From NCBI GenBank assembly GCA_022448265.1, contig JAKVCC010000021.1:1-60906 (forward strand): a stretch of DNA of 60,906 bases, in the 5' to 3' direction. The notes under the pieces were generated by a model. It made no database searches. It was not told where the DNA came from and worked only from the letters and a program-made list of their open reading frames with translations. The DNA comes from Pirellulales bacterium. GTDB taxonomy: Bacteria; Planctomycetota; Planctomycetia; Pirellulales; Lacipirellulaceae. This document shows positions 46,545 through 55,696 of this stretch, piece by piece (the first letter of the stretch is position 1; each line of letters starts with the position of its first letter). Position numbers and translations under genes: made by a program.

Positions 46545-47268
46545 TGGGAAGGCTCCTTCTAAGGGGGGGGAAACACTGTTGCTGCTACTGGGAGATGGCG
46601 ATTCGTCCACACAATTTTTATTTTTAGTGCCGGTACGAAACCTCATGTATCCCTGAAACAGCTAACGCTTCATTGGATATGTGGGCTATCGACGACCTAA
46701 GGAGTATACCTTGACGCGTTTCGTCAAATTGCCGGGCCAGCAGACTTGCCGGAGTCCGGGTATTGCGTTCGTAAGGGTTGCGCCGGATTCTGCACGACTT
46801 TTGCGTCAGAGCAGGCCCGAATTTTGGTACACACGCGACGACGGCACGACTGGAACGGCCAGCGGCTTGACGATCTGCAGGCGGCGCCGAGGGCACCCAC
46901 TGATCGGATGTTACCGGTCATTCGGAATCTAATGGCCTTAACTTGGAACGGCGACCTGCGGCCCCCACTTGACCAACCGGCTCCCCACTGCGCCAATAAT
47001 GGTCACAGAACGGATAACAGACCAAACTATCACATGCCCAGCAGGCAGCGTAGCCGACGACAACATGACAGCCAGCGCCGAATGCAGCTACGCTGTTCGC
47101 CCAAACCGATGCGAGGCGCGGCCTGTTGACTATTGTTGATTTTGGAGGCTAATCTCGTAGCCGCGCAATGGAGTGAAGCGGGACTGCCCATTTTATTGAC
47201 ACTCCCAAAGCCAATCACCGGGCAAGCCAATTACTTGGACCGTTTATCGCAGTGATCGATTATTTATT
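46545..47268. other. Long divergent intergenic region
   Basis: About 720 bases with no believable gene; open frames on both strands are not protein-like. A perfect dyad TTGACG-N5-CGTCAA lies at 46711-46727, about 170 bases upstream of the cysteine-rich gene, and could be a regulator site. A TTGACA at 47198-47203 lacks a matching -10. Confidence 0.4.
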
Positions 47269-48474
47269 ATGACGACAACCTTGGACTTCGGAAACGGACT
47301 CTCGTGTGCTCTCGATTCCGAGCGAATTATCCGTGTGCGCGCGGCACCCAGCACGAGCCTTTCGAACACGGAAATCGTCGCTCACCTGCGCGCTGCCCTG
47401 GCCGCACCCATCGGCTACCCTCCCCTAGCCCTGGCGACCGTTCCTGGTGACCGGGTAACGCTGGCGCTGGGCCCGGGACTTCCCTCCTCTCTGGCAATCG
47501 CCGAGGGCGCACTCGCCGCATTACAGGATGCCGGCGTCGAATCCTCGCGAGTTTCGGTCGTCGCGCCGCATGGATTTTCCGAGGAGGCTGCTCTTCGCGA
47601 AGCGCTACCGCGCCTGGGTGTGGCCGAGCAATGTCTTACCATCCACGATCCGGACGACCCCAACTTGACCCAGATGCTGGGCGTGGCAAGGACCGGACAG
47701 GCCATTCGGCTCAACCGTCGTCTTTGTGAAGCCGATCTGGTACTGCCAGTGTGCATGCCCGCGAGGGGCGACGACACTGATTTTGAAAATCTCTTTCCCC
47801 ATTTTTCCGACAGGGCAACTGTCGACCGGCTGGAAGCCCCGCTAATCGAACCCGGCGAATCGGCACGCCAGGAACACCGGCAGGAAATCACTGAGGCGGG
47901 CTGGCTGCTTGGCATCGGCACGGTGGTACAGGTGGTACCCGGGCCCGGAGGTAGCGTCGTGTATTTGCAGGCCGGCGAGTCGGCACAGGTTGGCGCGGAA
48001 TGTGAACAGCGCTACCGCGAAACCTGGTCCTGCACCCCTGCACGGGGGGCCGACCTAGTCATCGCAACATTGGTCGGCGGCCCCGGGGAGCAGACCTGGA
48101 AAAACCTGGGCCGAGCACTGCGGGGTGCCGCTTCTCTACTAAACAAGGACGGATCGATCGCAATTTACTCCACAATCGTTGTACCACCCGGCGAGGCTTT
48201 TGAGGCCCTGGTGGATAACGAAGACTACGATCTGGCCGAGCGCGAAATTGTGCGAGATGGCCGGACTGACGGTTGGTCAGCTTGGCAATTGTGCCGCGCA
48301 CTACGAGACGGACCAGTCTATTTACGAAGTAATCTGCCGGAAAAAATGGTCGAAAGCCTGGGCGTGACGCCGATCACTGGGGATCATGAACTGGACCGTT
48401 TAGTACAGAACCACGACGCTACAGTTGTGCTGGAACAAGCCCAGCACGCACTACCGAGTATCGGCAACCCGTGA
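47269..48474 (+). CDS. LarA-like (DUF2088) protein lacking the usual nickel-pincer motif
   Basis: 401-residue cytosolic protein related to nickel-pincer lactate racemase LarA. Family features: LAIAEGALAALQDAGVESSRVSVVAPHGF (in place of the usual G-x-H-R loop), IHDPDDPNLTQMLGVARTGQAIRLNRRLCEADLVLPV (the H-D-x-x-D region and INR strand). The family block G-x-I-x-P-H-x-x-x-G-F-S-G-G-x-K, which brings catalytic His and Lys, is replaced by CMPARGDDTDFENLFPHFSD with no Gly-Gly-x-Lys. Racemase activity is therefore doubtful. Start: ATG 47269. The ygfZ gene follows after 61 bases and may be co-transcribed. No larB, larC or larE gene is seen. Confidence 0.65.
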   Translation: MTTTLDFGNGLSCALDSERIIRVRAAPSTSLSNTEIVAHLRAALAAPIGYPPLALATVPGDRVTLALGPGLPSSLAIAEGALAALQDAGVESSRVSVVAPHGFSEEAALREALPRLGVAEQCLTIHDPDDPNLTQMLGVARTGQAIRLNRRLCEADLVLPVCMPARGDDTDFENLFPHFSDRATVDRLEAPLIEPGESARQEHRQEITEAGWLLGIGTVVQVVPGPGGSVVYLQAGESAQVGAECEQRYRETWSCTPARGADLVIATLVGGPGEQTWKNLGRALRGAASLLNKDGSIAIYSTIVVPPGEAFEALVDNEDYDLAEREIVRDGRTDGWSAWQLCRALRDGPVYLRSNLPEKMVESLGVTPITGDHELDRLVQNHDATVVLEQAQHALPSIGNP

Positions 48475-48535
48475 TCACCGGGTACGAACGGTTTGAAAAC
48501 ACCTGAGCCCGTTTGATCACTGTTGAGATGGAACC

Positions 48536-49501
48536 ATGCCGCCACCCACTACCCCGCATTTTCGCGAGGACTACGACCAGATGACCTTAGGTTGTGGGCG
48601 CATGGCTCTCGAGGACTGGGAGGTCGTTTCGATCACCGGCCAGGATCGCGCCAAGTTTTTGCACAATATGTGTACCAACGATATCAACCGGCTTTCGTCC
48701 GGAGACGGTTGTGAAGCATTTTGCACCGATGTCAAAGGAAAGATCGTTGCCCACGGGATTGTCGTTGTACTGGAAGACAGCCTCCAATTCGTGGTTACTG
48801 GGGGCGGGGCAGGTCCGCTCCTGGACCACCTCGATCGCTATATCGTGCGGGAAGACGTCGTGCTGCAAAATGCGACCGACGAACACGAGTGGACGTTCAT
48901 CTCAGGTCGCCAATCGGCAGCAGTAGTCGGCCGACTCACCGGGGACGACCTGGCCGCGCCTTCCCTTCCATGGCAAAGCGTAATCTTCTGCCAGCCGAAC
49001 CAAGATGGCTTGGTCGTCCGCGCGGGACTGATTTGGCCGGAAAGCTTTCTGGTGCGCTGCCCGCGCGGCGAGGTCCAGGAATCCTGGCCGGCCGACTGCA
49101 CCTTGGTAGGCGATGACTCGGCTTGGAATGCGCTCCGCATCGAATCGTCACTGCCCCTATTTGGGACCGACTTTAGCAGCGCGCACTTTCCGCAAGAAGT
49201 CGCGCGCGACGATCAGACCATCAGTTTCAACAAGGGATGCTATCTTGGCCAAGAGACGATTGCCCGCATCGATGCCTTGGGGCATGTGAACAGGCAAGTC
49301 ACAACTGTTAGATTTGACAGGGATGCCCAACCGGCGCCGGGCGTCCAACTGTTGAAAGAAGATCAAGTGGTCGGTGAGATCACTTCTGCCTGCTGGTCGC
49401 CCCGCTACGAACGGCCGCTAGCGCTGGCAATGGTCCGGCGCGGGTCCAACAAACCGGGTGATGAACTCCACAGCAACGTCGGCGCGGCCGTAGTCCTGTG
49501 A
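48536..49501 (+). CDS. ygfZ: YgfZ/GcvT-like folate-binding protein
   Basis: YgfZ/IBA57 relatives use tetrahydrofolate and help assemble or repair Fe-S clusters in enzymes such as MiaB-type proteins (MtaB here is of that class). The 321 residues have a GcvT-like fold: ALEDWEVVSITGQDRAKFLHNMCTNDI (about 22-48), then the diagnostic NKGCYLGQETIARIDALGHVNRQV (about 238-261, K-G-C-Y-x-G-Q-E) and a C-terminal barrel. ATG 48536 gives MPPPTTPHF. The folate link with FolP is only thematic. Confidence 0.9.
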   Translation: MPPPTTPHFREDYDQMTLGCGRMALEDWEVVSITGQDRAKFLHNMCTNDINRLSSGDGCEAFCTDVKGKIVAHGIVVVLEDSLQFVVTGGGAGPLLDHLDRYIVREDVVLQNATDEHEWTFISGRQSAAVVGRLTGDDLAAPSLPWQSVIFCQPNQDGLVVRAGLIWPESFLVRCPRGEVQESWPADCTLVGDDSAWNALRIESSLPLFGTDFSSAHFPQEVARDDQTISFNKGCYLGQETIARIDALGHVNRQVTTVRFDRDAQPAPGVQLLKEDQVVGEITSACWSPRYERPLALAMVRRGSNKPGDELHSNVGAAVVL

Positions 49502-49622
49502 TTTGGAATTGCCTTAGCAAGAGCGGTGGACATGGCGAAAAATGCGCAATGCGGGAGTCGCCGACAATCCTCGTGCGGCCACTGTCCACCGGCCACTCAA
49601 ATCGCGAGCGCACACCTTTGCG

Positions 49623-50675
49623 CTACTCATCCAGGGAATTTCGGCGATCGCGATACCGCCTGCTAGCCCGCTTTAGAAGGAAACGGTCTTCTTCGGAAAG
49701 CTTCTCAAAGCTAGTGTGATGCAAACGCTGCAAAATCCCGTCGACTCTGACGTCCTCATTGGCTTCACGCTCGCGCCGCTTTTGATCCAGCACTTCTTGT
49801 TTTTTGTCTTGCAAGTGCTCAACTAGTACAGCCTCGCGGTCATCTTCCAACCATTCGCTCACTAACCATTGCTCGTCGTCGGAATCGAATTCGTCAATGG
49901 CTAGGCCAAGATCATAGCGGCGGCCGACGGTACTCTGCATGCCCCCATAAAGCAGCAAGACCGAAATCACGCTTATCGGAAACCAACTCGGAACAAGGGC
50001 GTTCCCTCCATCATACTTCAGCATCAGAAGGGCCGCAGCAGCAGCCAGCAGGGCACCGAGCAAGGCAATATGCGAGGTCGCCGTAGCCGCCGAATGGCGG
50101 CCCACAATCGGCCACAAAATACCTCGCAACAATTCAGCGCCCGGGCAGGGATCGATGGGCAATAGGCTGGCTAGCAGCAAGCAAGTGTTAATCCAGACCA
50201 TCAACTGGCCCACTAACGTCGCAGTGGTGATCGAGAAGACTACACCCCTAGCTTCGATAGGTGGTGCCAACACATTCAGCAAATGGTAAACGTCGCGGTC
50301 ACCCCGCAGGGCCAAACCACACGCGCTCGCAATCAGCAGGGCCAGAAAAGTCATTGGCCCCACCAAGGCCGCAACCAGATGCGCCGGTGGATCTGCCGGC
50401 AAATGGAGTTGGCTACAACCGCCAAATGGCGCCAATACCACCGTCGACGTGCGTCCTCCCATTCTCGCTGCGGTGATGATTCGCACTAGTTCGTGAAGAG
50501 AGACACTCAGCAACAGTACGAATAGCCCCCACAAGGCCACTCGGGGATGCATGTCTCCGGCATGAACAAGGACGACCACACCAAGCGCGAGCAAAGGAAA
50601 CAACACGTGCAGGCGAACATCGCCACCCCGCCAGCGGCCAACACATAAGCTCCTGTAATTCTCAGCCTGATTCAT
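49623..50675 (-). CDS. M50 (site-2 protease)-like membrane protein, apparently catalytically dead
   Basis: A 350-residue inner-membrane protein with about five to six hydrophobic segments and a charged cytosolic tail from about 255. The M50 fold normally carries H-E-x-x-H and a later L-x-x-P-x-x-P-L-D-G with catalytic Asp. Here they read HELVR (61-65; second His is Arg) and LPIDPCPGAEL (172-182; Asp is Pro178). Both the zinc ligand and the distal Asp are therefore lost. The C-terminal tail ends VDGILQRLHHTSFEKLSEEDRFLLKRASRRYR, a pattern shared with some rhomboid-associated C-terminal domains. ATG 50675 has no strong Shine-Dalgarno. It is divergent from the Nudix gene. Confidence 0.75.
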   Translation of the reverse strand: MNQAENYRSLCVGRWRGGDVRLHVLFPLLALGVVVLVHAGDMHPRVALWGLFVLLLSVSLHELVRIITAARMGGRTSTVVLAPFGGCSQLHLPADPPAHLVAALVGPMTFLALLIASACGLALRGDRDVYHLLNVLAPPIEARGVVFSITTATLVGQLMVWINTCLLLASLLPIDPCPGAELLRGILWPIVGRHSAATATSHIALLGALLAAAAALLMLKYDGGNALVPSWFPISVISVLLLYGGMQSTVGRRYDLGLAIDEFDSDDEQWLVSEWLEDDREAVLVEHLQDKKQEVLDQKRREREANEDVRVDGILQRLHHTSFEKLSEEDRFLLKRASRRYRDRRNSLDE

Positions 50676-50926
50676 GGCAATACACGAGTTCTAACAACGC
50701 CAAACGAACATATCCACTGGCCGCACGATCGCCTGCTCACAGTCCAGCCCGACCGCAATATCGCATGCCCGCGCAAAGTGCTCCACTACCCTGGAGATAG
50801 ACGCAGCAGCCCCTACTCCGCTATCCTAACAACCGCTTGCACTGGCGGCAAACGATGTTTCTTGCCTCCGGTAATCGGGCACTTTTATCCTTTGCCCAAT
50901 TTTATTTTCTATCGTGGAGCAATTCC

Positions 50927-51451
50927 GTGTTAGGCAAATCCCGAACTTTGCTGACAACTGAAAGATTTCACGTTGTCGAGCATGAAATCGCCACTGGCGC
51001 CGGCCGCGAGCCGCTCCGGCGGCAAGTCGTCCAACATCCAGGAGCAGTCACGATTGTGGCGCTACTTTCTGGAGAACGCGTCTGCCTGATTCGCAACGAG
51101 CGCATTGCCGTCCATAAGACCCTCATCGAATTGCCAGCCGGCACCATCGACCAAGGCGAAGCCCCCTCGGTGACGGCAGCCCGCGAATTGCAAGAAGAAA
51201 CTGGCTACAGGGCCAACTCTTGGCGTGAACTTCCGCCGTTTTTCATGTCGCCAGGCATTCTTAACGAACGGATGCACTTGTTTGTCGCCGAAGACCTAAC
51301 ACCAGGGCCTCCAGCGCGCGAAGCCAACGAAAAAATCGAGAACCTCGTTGTCCCGTGGGAGAAAGCCGTAGCGATGGCCCTATGCGGCGAGATCGAAGAT
51401 GCCAAGTCGCTCGCCGGAATCCTCTTGTGGGACCGACTGCGCAGCGCTTAG
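50927..51451 (+). CDS. Nudix hydrolase (ADP-ribose pyrophosphatase-like)
   Basis: Cleaves a nucleoside diphosphate linked to X, with ADP-ribose the likely substrate by family resemblance. The 174-residue product has the Nudix box G-x5-E-x7-R-E-x-x-E-E-x-G as GTIDQGEAPSVTAARELQEETGY (about 68-90) and the downstream PFFMSPGILNERMHLFVAEDL typical of ADP-ribose pyrophosphatases. I chose GTG 50927 (VLGKSRTLL) because GGAG lies seven bases before it; the longer frame from a TTG at 50837 is not protein-like. It is convergent with the RmlD-like gene. Confidence 0.88.
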   Translation: MLGKSRTLLTTERFHVVEHEIATGAGREPLRRQVVQHPGAVTIVALLSGERVCLIRNERIAVHKTLIELPAGTIDQGEAPSVTAARELQEETGYRANSWRELPPFFMSPGILNERMHLFVAEDLTPGPPAREANEKIENLVVPWEKAVAMALCGEIEDAKSLAGILLWDRLRSA

Positions 51452-51482
51452 CCCCGCACGTTGGCAGTGACTACAGTGAGGA

Positions 51483-52517
51483 CTACAGGGGTCCGCGCGG
51501 ATTCTTGCACACTTGCCGGTAGCGGGGATTTTCATACAACACCCGCGACAACAATTCCGGTGTGCCACGCTCTCCGTCGAAATGCCACGCGTCGTGGGTC
51601 GGCACCCAATGCTCATCTAGGGGCCATGGATCAAAAGGTTGGTAGCCAAGTTTGCAGGCCAGCGCCGCCGAATCCATAGCGACGTTTCCGGCTCGCGGCG
51701 GAATAGGACCGGCATTCAAACGGGGGCAACCCACTAGGTGTTGGGGGTCGTAGCCTCCAACTCGATTGACGATCTGCGCGATCTGATAGAGCGACAGGGG
51801 CCGCGGACCACCCGCGTGGTAAACGCCAACCATACGATTGGCCAACACCGATTCGAACACCCGGTTCAAGCAGTCAGTATAGGTTGGCGTTCGCACCTCG
51901 TCGAAGTAGAGAGTCGCCGGCCGATGCTTCCGAAAACGTGATTGGATCCAATCGATAGCTCCTGCGTGCCCGTTGAAGCTGACGCCCATCGGCAACGAAA
52001 TACGCAGCGTGCACGCCTGCGGTCGCCAATCGAGGAGCAAGCGCTCCGCCGCAACCATCGTTTTGCCGTAGACCGACACCGGATCGGGCACATCGTCTTC
52101 CCGATAATCTCGATCGTCCCGGCCGGCAAAGACCAGATCGATCGAGGCATGCACCAATCGGACATCGCTTTCCGCAATAATGGATAGCAGTGTGGTCAGC
52201 CCCTCCACGTTGGTCCGCCAGGCCAAACGAGAATCCAATTCGCAGGCCCGCAAAGCGCAGTTGCCCGCGCAGTTGAGGACCGAACCAAACTGATACCGAT
52301 CAAATAGCCGCGCGAGCTTGCCGCGGTCTTCGGCATTGCAGCTTTCGATGCCAGGCTGCGAAAGCGGCCAGTTGTCTTCCTGACGGATACCTACCACTTG
52401 TCCCGGGTATTTGGCCCCGAAATACGCGAATGCGTTGTACCCGGCGACTCCAGCAATGCCAGTGATGAGCAGCGGCAAGGCGAGGGTGGCCTCATTTTTT
52501 GATCCGATTTCGATCAT
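51483..52517 (-). CDS. RmlD-like NAD-dependent sugar epimerase/reductase (extended SDR)
   Basis: Probable nucleotide-sugar or sugar reductase. The 344 residues have an N-terminal Rossmann motif (LLITGIAGVAGYNAFA, about 17-32, GxxGxxG), an S/D/Y-x-x-x-K site with YGKTM (Y/K around 160), and RmlD-like VLNCAG-type and VYHAGGPRPLSLYQIA stretches. ATG 52517 starts MIEIGSKNE; 30 upstream codons in frame are not conserved-looking. It lies about 108 bases after kdsB on the same strand, consistent with surface-polysaccharide synthesis. Substrate is not certain. Confidence 0.8.
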   Translation of the reverse strand: MIEIGSKNEATLALPLLITGIAGVAGYNAFAYFGAKYPGQVVGIRQEDNWPLSQPGIESCNAEDRGKLARLFDRYQFGSVLNCAGNCALRACELDSRLAWRTNVEGLTTLLSIIAESDVRLVHASIDLVFAGRDDRDYREDDVPDPVSVYGKTMVAAERLLLDWRPQACTLRISLPMGVSFNGHAGAIDWIQSRFRKHRPATLYFDEVRTPTYTDCLNRVFESVLANRMVGVYHAGGPRPLSLYQIAQIVNRVGGYDPQHLVGCPRLNAGPIPPRAGNVAMDSAALACKLGYQPFDPWPLDEHWVPTHDAWHFDGERGTPELLSRVLYENPRYRQVCKNPRGPL

Positions 52518-52625
52518 GGCAAATCGATTGTAGCAGTTGTCGGAAATGGCCAGAATGCGGAACAGCCGGGGCTGACCCCTGATGCCGACGCTGCGCAGCT
52601 CGGCCAAACAAATCTCGCCAAGGCC

Positions 52626-53396
52626 TCAGCCGGCGCGTCGCCGCGCGACGAAGGCTCGGTAGTCGTCAGGCGTGTCGATGCCATGAGTCGGCTCGTCGAT
52701 CGTGGTAACTAGAATGGTTTCGCCCTGCTCGAGGACGCGCAGTTGCTCCAAATTCTCGAGTTGCTCGAAACGACCCGGCGGCATCTTGGCAAGGCCCAGC
52801 AATAGATCACGGCGATAGGCGTAAATGCCGACGTGCTGATAAAACACGGCGGGTGTGGCCTGCAGCACCTGGTCGTCCCAGTCCCGAATGTGGGGAATCG
52901 GGCTTCGACTGAAGTAGAGCGCTTGCCCGTTTGGCGCAAAAACCACTTTGACGCAAGCGGGATCTTCCAGCATCGCGCGGTCGCGAATCGGCGTAGCAAG
53001 CGTCGCCATACCTGCCGCAGGATTCGCCTGAAGCGATTCCACCAACTGGTCGATCGACTGCGGATTGATCTCGGGTTCGTCGCCCTGGAGGTTGACTATG
53101 ATCTGGGCATCCGACTGCGACGCAATTGCCTCCGCAACGCGATCTGTCCCGCTGCGACAATCAGGGCTGGTCATCACCACCACCGCGCCAAAGCGGCGGG
53201 CTTCAGAGGCAATTTTGTCGTCATCGGTGGCGATCAACACTCCGTCGGGAGAACTCGCCTCACAGGCAGCGCTGAAAGTGTGCTCGAGGACCGTTTTTCC
53301 TGTGTCACGGAGCAGCAGTTTCTCGGGCAAACGGGTCGATTGCCGCCGCGCGGGAATGACAAGCACGCATTTGGCAAATCTTGATGGTCCAACCAC
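52626..53396 (-). CDS. kdsB: 3-deoxy-manno-octulosonate cytidylyltransferase
   Basis: Activates Kdo to CMP-Kdo using CTP for the lipopolysaccharide core. The 256 residues show VIPARRQSTRLPEKLLL (nucleotide-binding N-terminus), DDDKIASEARRFGAVVVMTSPDCRSGTDRVAEA, and INLQGDEPEI-type NLQGDEP. The start is GTG 53396 (MVGPSRFAK), as there is no in-frame ATG before the conserved region. It points to a Kdo-containing envelope and supports an LPS role for the LptE-like gene. It is divergent from glmS. Confidence 0.93.
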   Translation of the reverse strand: MVGPSRFAKCVLVIPARRQSTRLPEKLLLRDTGKTVLEHTFSAACEASSPDGVLIATDDDKIASEARRFGAVVVMTSPDCRSGTDRVAEAIASQSDAQIIVNLQGDEPEINPQSIDQLVESLQANPAAGMATLATPIRDRAMLEDPACVKVVFAPNGQALYFSRSPIPHIRDWDDQVLQATPAVFYQHVGIYAYRRDLLLGLAKMPPGRFEQLENLEQLRVLEQGETILVTTIDEPTHGIDTPDDYRAFVARRRAG

Positions 53397-53750
53397 GAGA
53401 ACTTCCGTATTTTATGTGTGCGATTTCGTGTGCGGCCCATGGTGATAATGCAAAACATGGGTCGAATCCAGTTCAATTCGCGCCAGGTGCCCACGTACAA
53501 GAGCCAGTGGGCACTCCGCAAAGACCGATTGTGCTATCGCTTCGCGACAAATCCATCTGCTACAATCCAGGCTGCAATTCTGGTGGGCGCGGTAGTCCCT
53601 ATCGGCTGACTCAGCCCGACTAAGGGTCTGCTAGCAACGGGAACCGGTTGCAAAACCCAATATTTGGCCATCATTCCTGGACGTTTTCCACCGCTTGGCG
53701 GTTGTGAAATAGTTTCTACTTAGTGGGCAGCGAAGGCTCTTGCAAATTAT
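53397..53750. other. Divergent kdsB/glmS intergenic region
   Basis: About 350 bases without a gene, containing repeat copy C (53639-53717) immediately before the glmS start. There is no sign of the glmS ribozyme core seen in Gram-positive bacteria. Confidence 0.4.
53639..53717 (+). repeat. Dispersed ~80-bp intergenic repeat, copy C
   Basis: It aligns to copies A and B in the same register with one base deleted in the core. The left end ACCGGTTGCAAAACC matches B; the right end GGTTGTGAAATAGTTTCT matches A. It is the most diverged copy. Confidence 0.5.
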
Positions 53751-55616
53751 ATGTGTGGCATCGTGGGATATGTGGGAACGGCGGCTGCAGCAGACTACTT
53801 GCTAGATGGACTGCGGCGGCTTGAATACCGGGGCTATGACAGCTCAGGCATCGTGACGCTCGACCAGGGCAATTTGGCCGTGACCAAAACAGCAGGTCGC
53901 GTCGACGATCTGGGGCAGGCCCTCAAGTTCAACTCGCCGGAAGGCTCGATTGGCATTGGCCACACGCGCTGGGCAACCCATGGACCAGCCACCAATGCCA
54001 ATGCCCATCCCCACTTTGGTGGAGACCAAGTGTTGGCACTTGTCCACAACGGTATCATCGAAAACTTCCGCCCCATCAAGAAAAGACTGCTTGAGCGCGG
54101 CTGTGATTTTCAGTCGGATACCGACAGCGAAGTGGTGGCGCAACTTCTTGCCTACGAACTCCAAAACCTGGCGGACAAGTCCACCAGCCCGTTTGATCCT
54201 CATGCGCCGCTGGTCGCGGCCGTGCAAAATAGCTTGGCCCAGTTGCAAGGCACCTATGGCCTGGCCATCGTTTTTCGAGACTGGCCCGACGTTATCGTGG
54301 CAGCTCGCCTGGGAAGCCCCTTGGTAATCGGGGTAGGCAACGACGAAAACTTTATCGCCAGCGATGCGTCGCCTCTGGCTGGGCGAACCGAAAAAATCGT
54401 CTATCTGGCCGACCATGAAGTGGCGGTGGTCAGTTCGGATGCAATTCGCGTCGTGCATCGTGATCAAGGCAACGTGAGTCACGATGTGAACGTACTCGAC
54501 ATCGACGAGACCGACATCGATTTGGGCGGCTACCCGCACTTCATGCTCAAAGAAATATTCGAGCAGCCCGAGACCGCGCGAAACGCCATGCGAGGCAGGC
54601 TCGATAAGGACGCAGCAACAGCCGTCTTTGGCGGACTCAATCTGACGCCCCAACAGTTGCAGTCGGTAAAACGGTTTGTGCTGACCGCTTGCGGAACCAG
54701 TTGGCACGCGTCGCTGGTAGGCGAGCACATGATCGAATCGCTGGCCCGTATTCCAGTAGAAGTGGAATACGCCAGCGAACTACGTTACCGGAATCCGCCT
54801 CTGCAACCGCAAACGCTCCTTTTTGCGCTAACCCAAAGCGGCGAGACGATCGATACCTTGGCGGCCCTGCGCGAAATGAAGCGCAAAGGCCACCCGACCA
54901 TGTCAATTTGCAACGTCGTGGGCAGCACCATTGCCCGGGAAGCGGACGGCGGAATCTACATGTACGCGGGGCCTGAAATTGGCGTCGCCTCGACAAAAGC
55001 TTTTACGGCACAATGTGTGGTGATGTCGCTCCTGGCACTCTATTTTGGTCGGCTCCACCATCTGAGCTTTGAGGCCGGTTTGAAGATCATCAGCGAGCTA
55101 AATCGTCTGCCCGAGTTTATCGAACGCGCGCTATTACAGAACGACCGAGCCCGCCACATCGCTGAAAAGTATGCCGACTGCAACAACTTTCTTTACCTGG
55201 GTCGTCAGTACAACTTTCCGGCAGCCTTGGAGGGTGCGCTCAAGCTCAAAGAAATCAGCTACATCCATGCCGAAGGCTATCCCGCAGCGGAAATGAAGCA
55301 TGGTCCGATTGCCTTGGTCGACCGCGAAACACCCAGCGTCTTTATCGTGCCGCAGAGCGGAGTCTACGATAAAGTTGTGGCCAATGTTGAAGAGATTAAA
55401 GCGAGAAAAGGGCCAGTGATCGCGGTGGTTGATGAAGGCGACCAGCATGTCACCAAACTTGCCGACGACGTGCTCGAGGTACCTACCGTGCCCGACTTCC
55501 TACAGCCCATTGTCACTTCGGTCCCTTTGCAATTGTTGGCGTACCACATTGCTGTACTCCGCGGCTGCGACGTCGACAAGCCCAGAAACTTGGCGAAAAG
55601 TGTGACGGTGGAATAA
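53751..55616 (+). CDS. glmS: Glutamine--fructose-6-phosphate aminotransferase
   Basis: First committed step to UDP-GlcNAc: makes glucosamine-6-P from fructose-6-P and glutamine. The 621 residues begin with the Ntn glutaminase: Cys2 nucleophile in MCGIVGYVG, RLEYRGYDSSG, GHTRWATHGPATNANAHPH. Two SIS sugar-isomerase domains follow (about 290-600; LTACGTSWHASLVGEHMIE, LFALTQSGETIDTLAALREM, EGALKLKEISYIHAEGYPAAEMKHGPIAL) and the family C-terminus KPRNLAKSVTVE. ATG 53751 must be the start, because Cys must be residue 2. It works with the GlmM-like mutase. Confidence 0.98.
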   Translation: MCGIVGYVGTAAAADYLLDGLRRLEYRGYDSSGIVTLDQGNLAVTKTAGRVDDLGQALKFNSPEGSIGIGHTRWATHGPATNANAHPHFGGDQVLALVHNGIIENFRPIKKRLLERGCDFQSDTDSEVVAQLLAYELQNLADKSTSPFDPHAPLVAAVQNSLAQLQGTYGLAIVFRDWPDVIVAARLGSPLVIGVGNDENFIASDASPLAGRTEKIVYLADHEVAVVSSDAIRVVHRDQGNVSHDVNVLDIDETDIDLGGYPHFMLKEIFEQPETARNAMRGRLDKDAATAVFGGLNLTPQQLQSVKRFVLTACGTSWHASLVGEHMIESLARIPVEVEYASELRYRNPPLQPQTLLFALTQSGETIDTLAALREMKRKGHPTMSICNVVGSTIAREADGGIYMYAGPEIGVASTKAFTAQCVVMSLLALYFGRLHHLSFEAGLKIISELNRLPEFIERALLQNDRARHIAEKYADCNNFLYLGRQYNFPAALEGALKLKEISYIHAEGYPAAEMKHGPIALVDRETPSVFIVPQSGVYDKVVANVEEIKARKGPVIAVVDEGDQHVTKLADDVLEVPTVPDFLQPIVTSVPLQLLAYHIAVLRGCDVDKPRNLAKSVTVE

Positions 55617-55696
55617 CCAGATCTGTATTCCGCAATAGGACGCAAATCTCTTTTTGCACCCCCGCAGTGATCCGCACCTCCGTTTCGGCCCGTCCC

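Noticed and set aside
46011-46562. 183-residue repetitive frame opposite the cysteine-rich gene
   Set aside because: Its repetitiveness comes from the 153-bp DNA repeat; the minus-strand frame has the signal peptide, ribosome site and terminator.
46746-47129. 127-residue open frame in the long gap before the LarA-like gene
   Set aside because: Composition is rich in Arg, Pro and Cys without any protein-like pattern, and no ribosome site is seen.
53455-53480. Sequence resembling a tRNA T-loop (GGTCGAATCC)
   Set aside because: No matching acceptor, D or anticodon arms can be formed around it.
53639-53750. Possible glmS ribozyme or riboswitch upstream of glmS
   Set aside because: No glmS ribozyme core is visible; the region is explained by repeat copy C.
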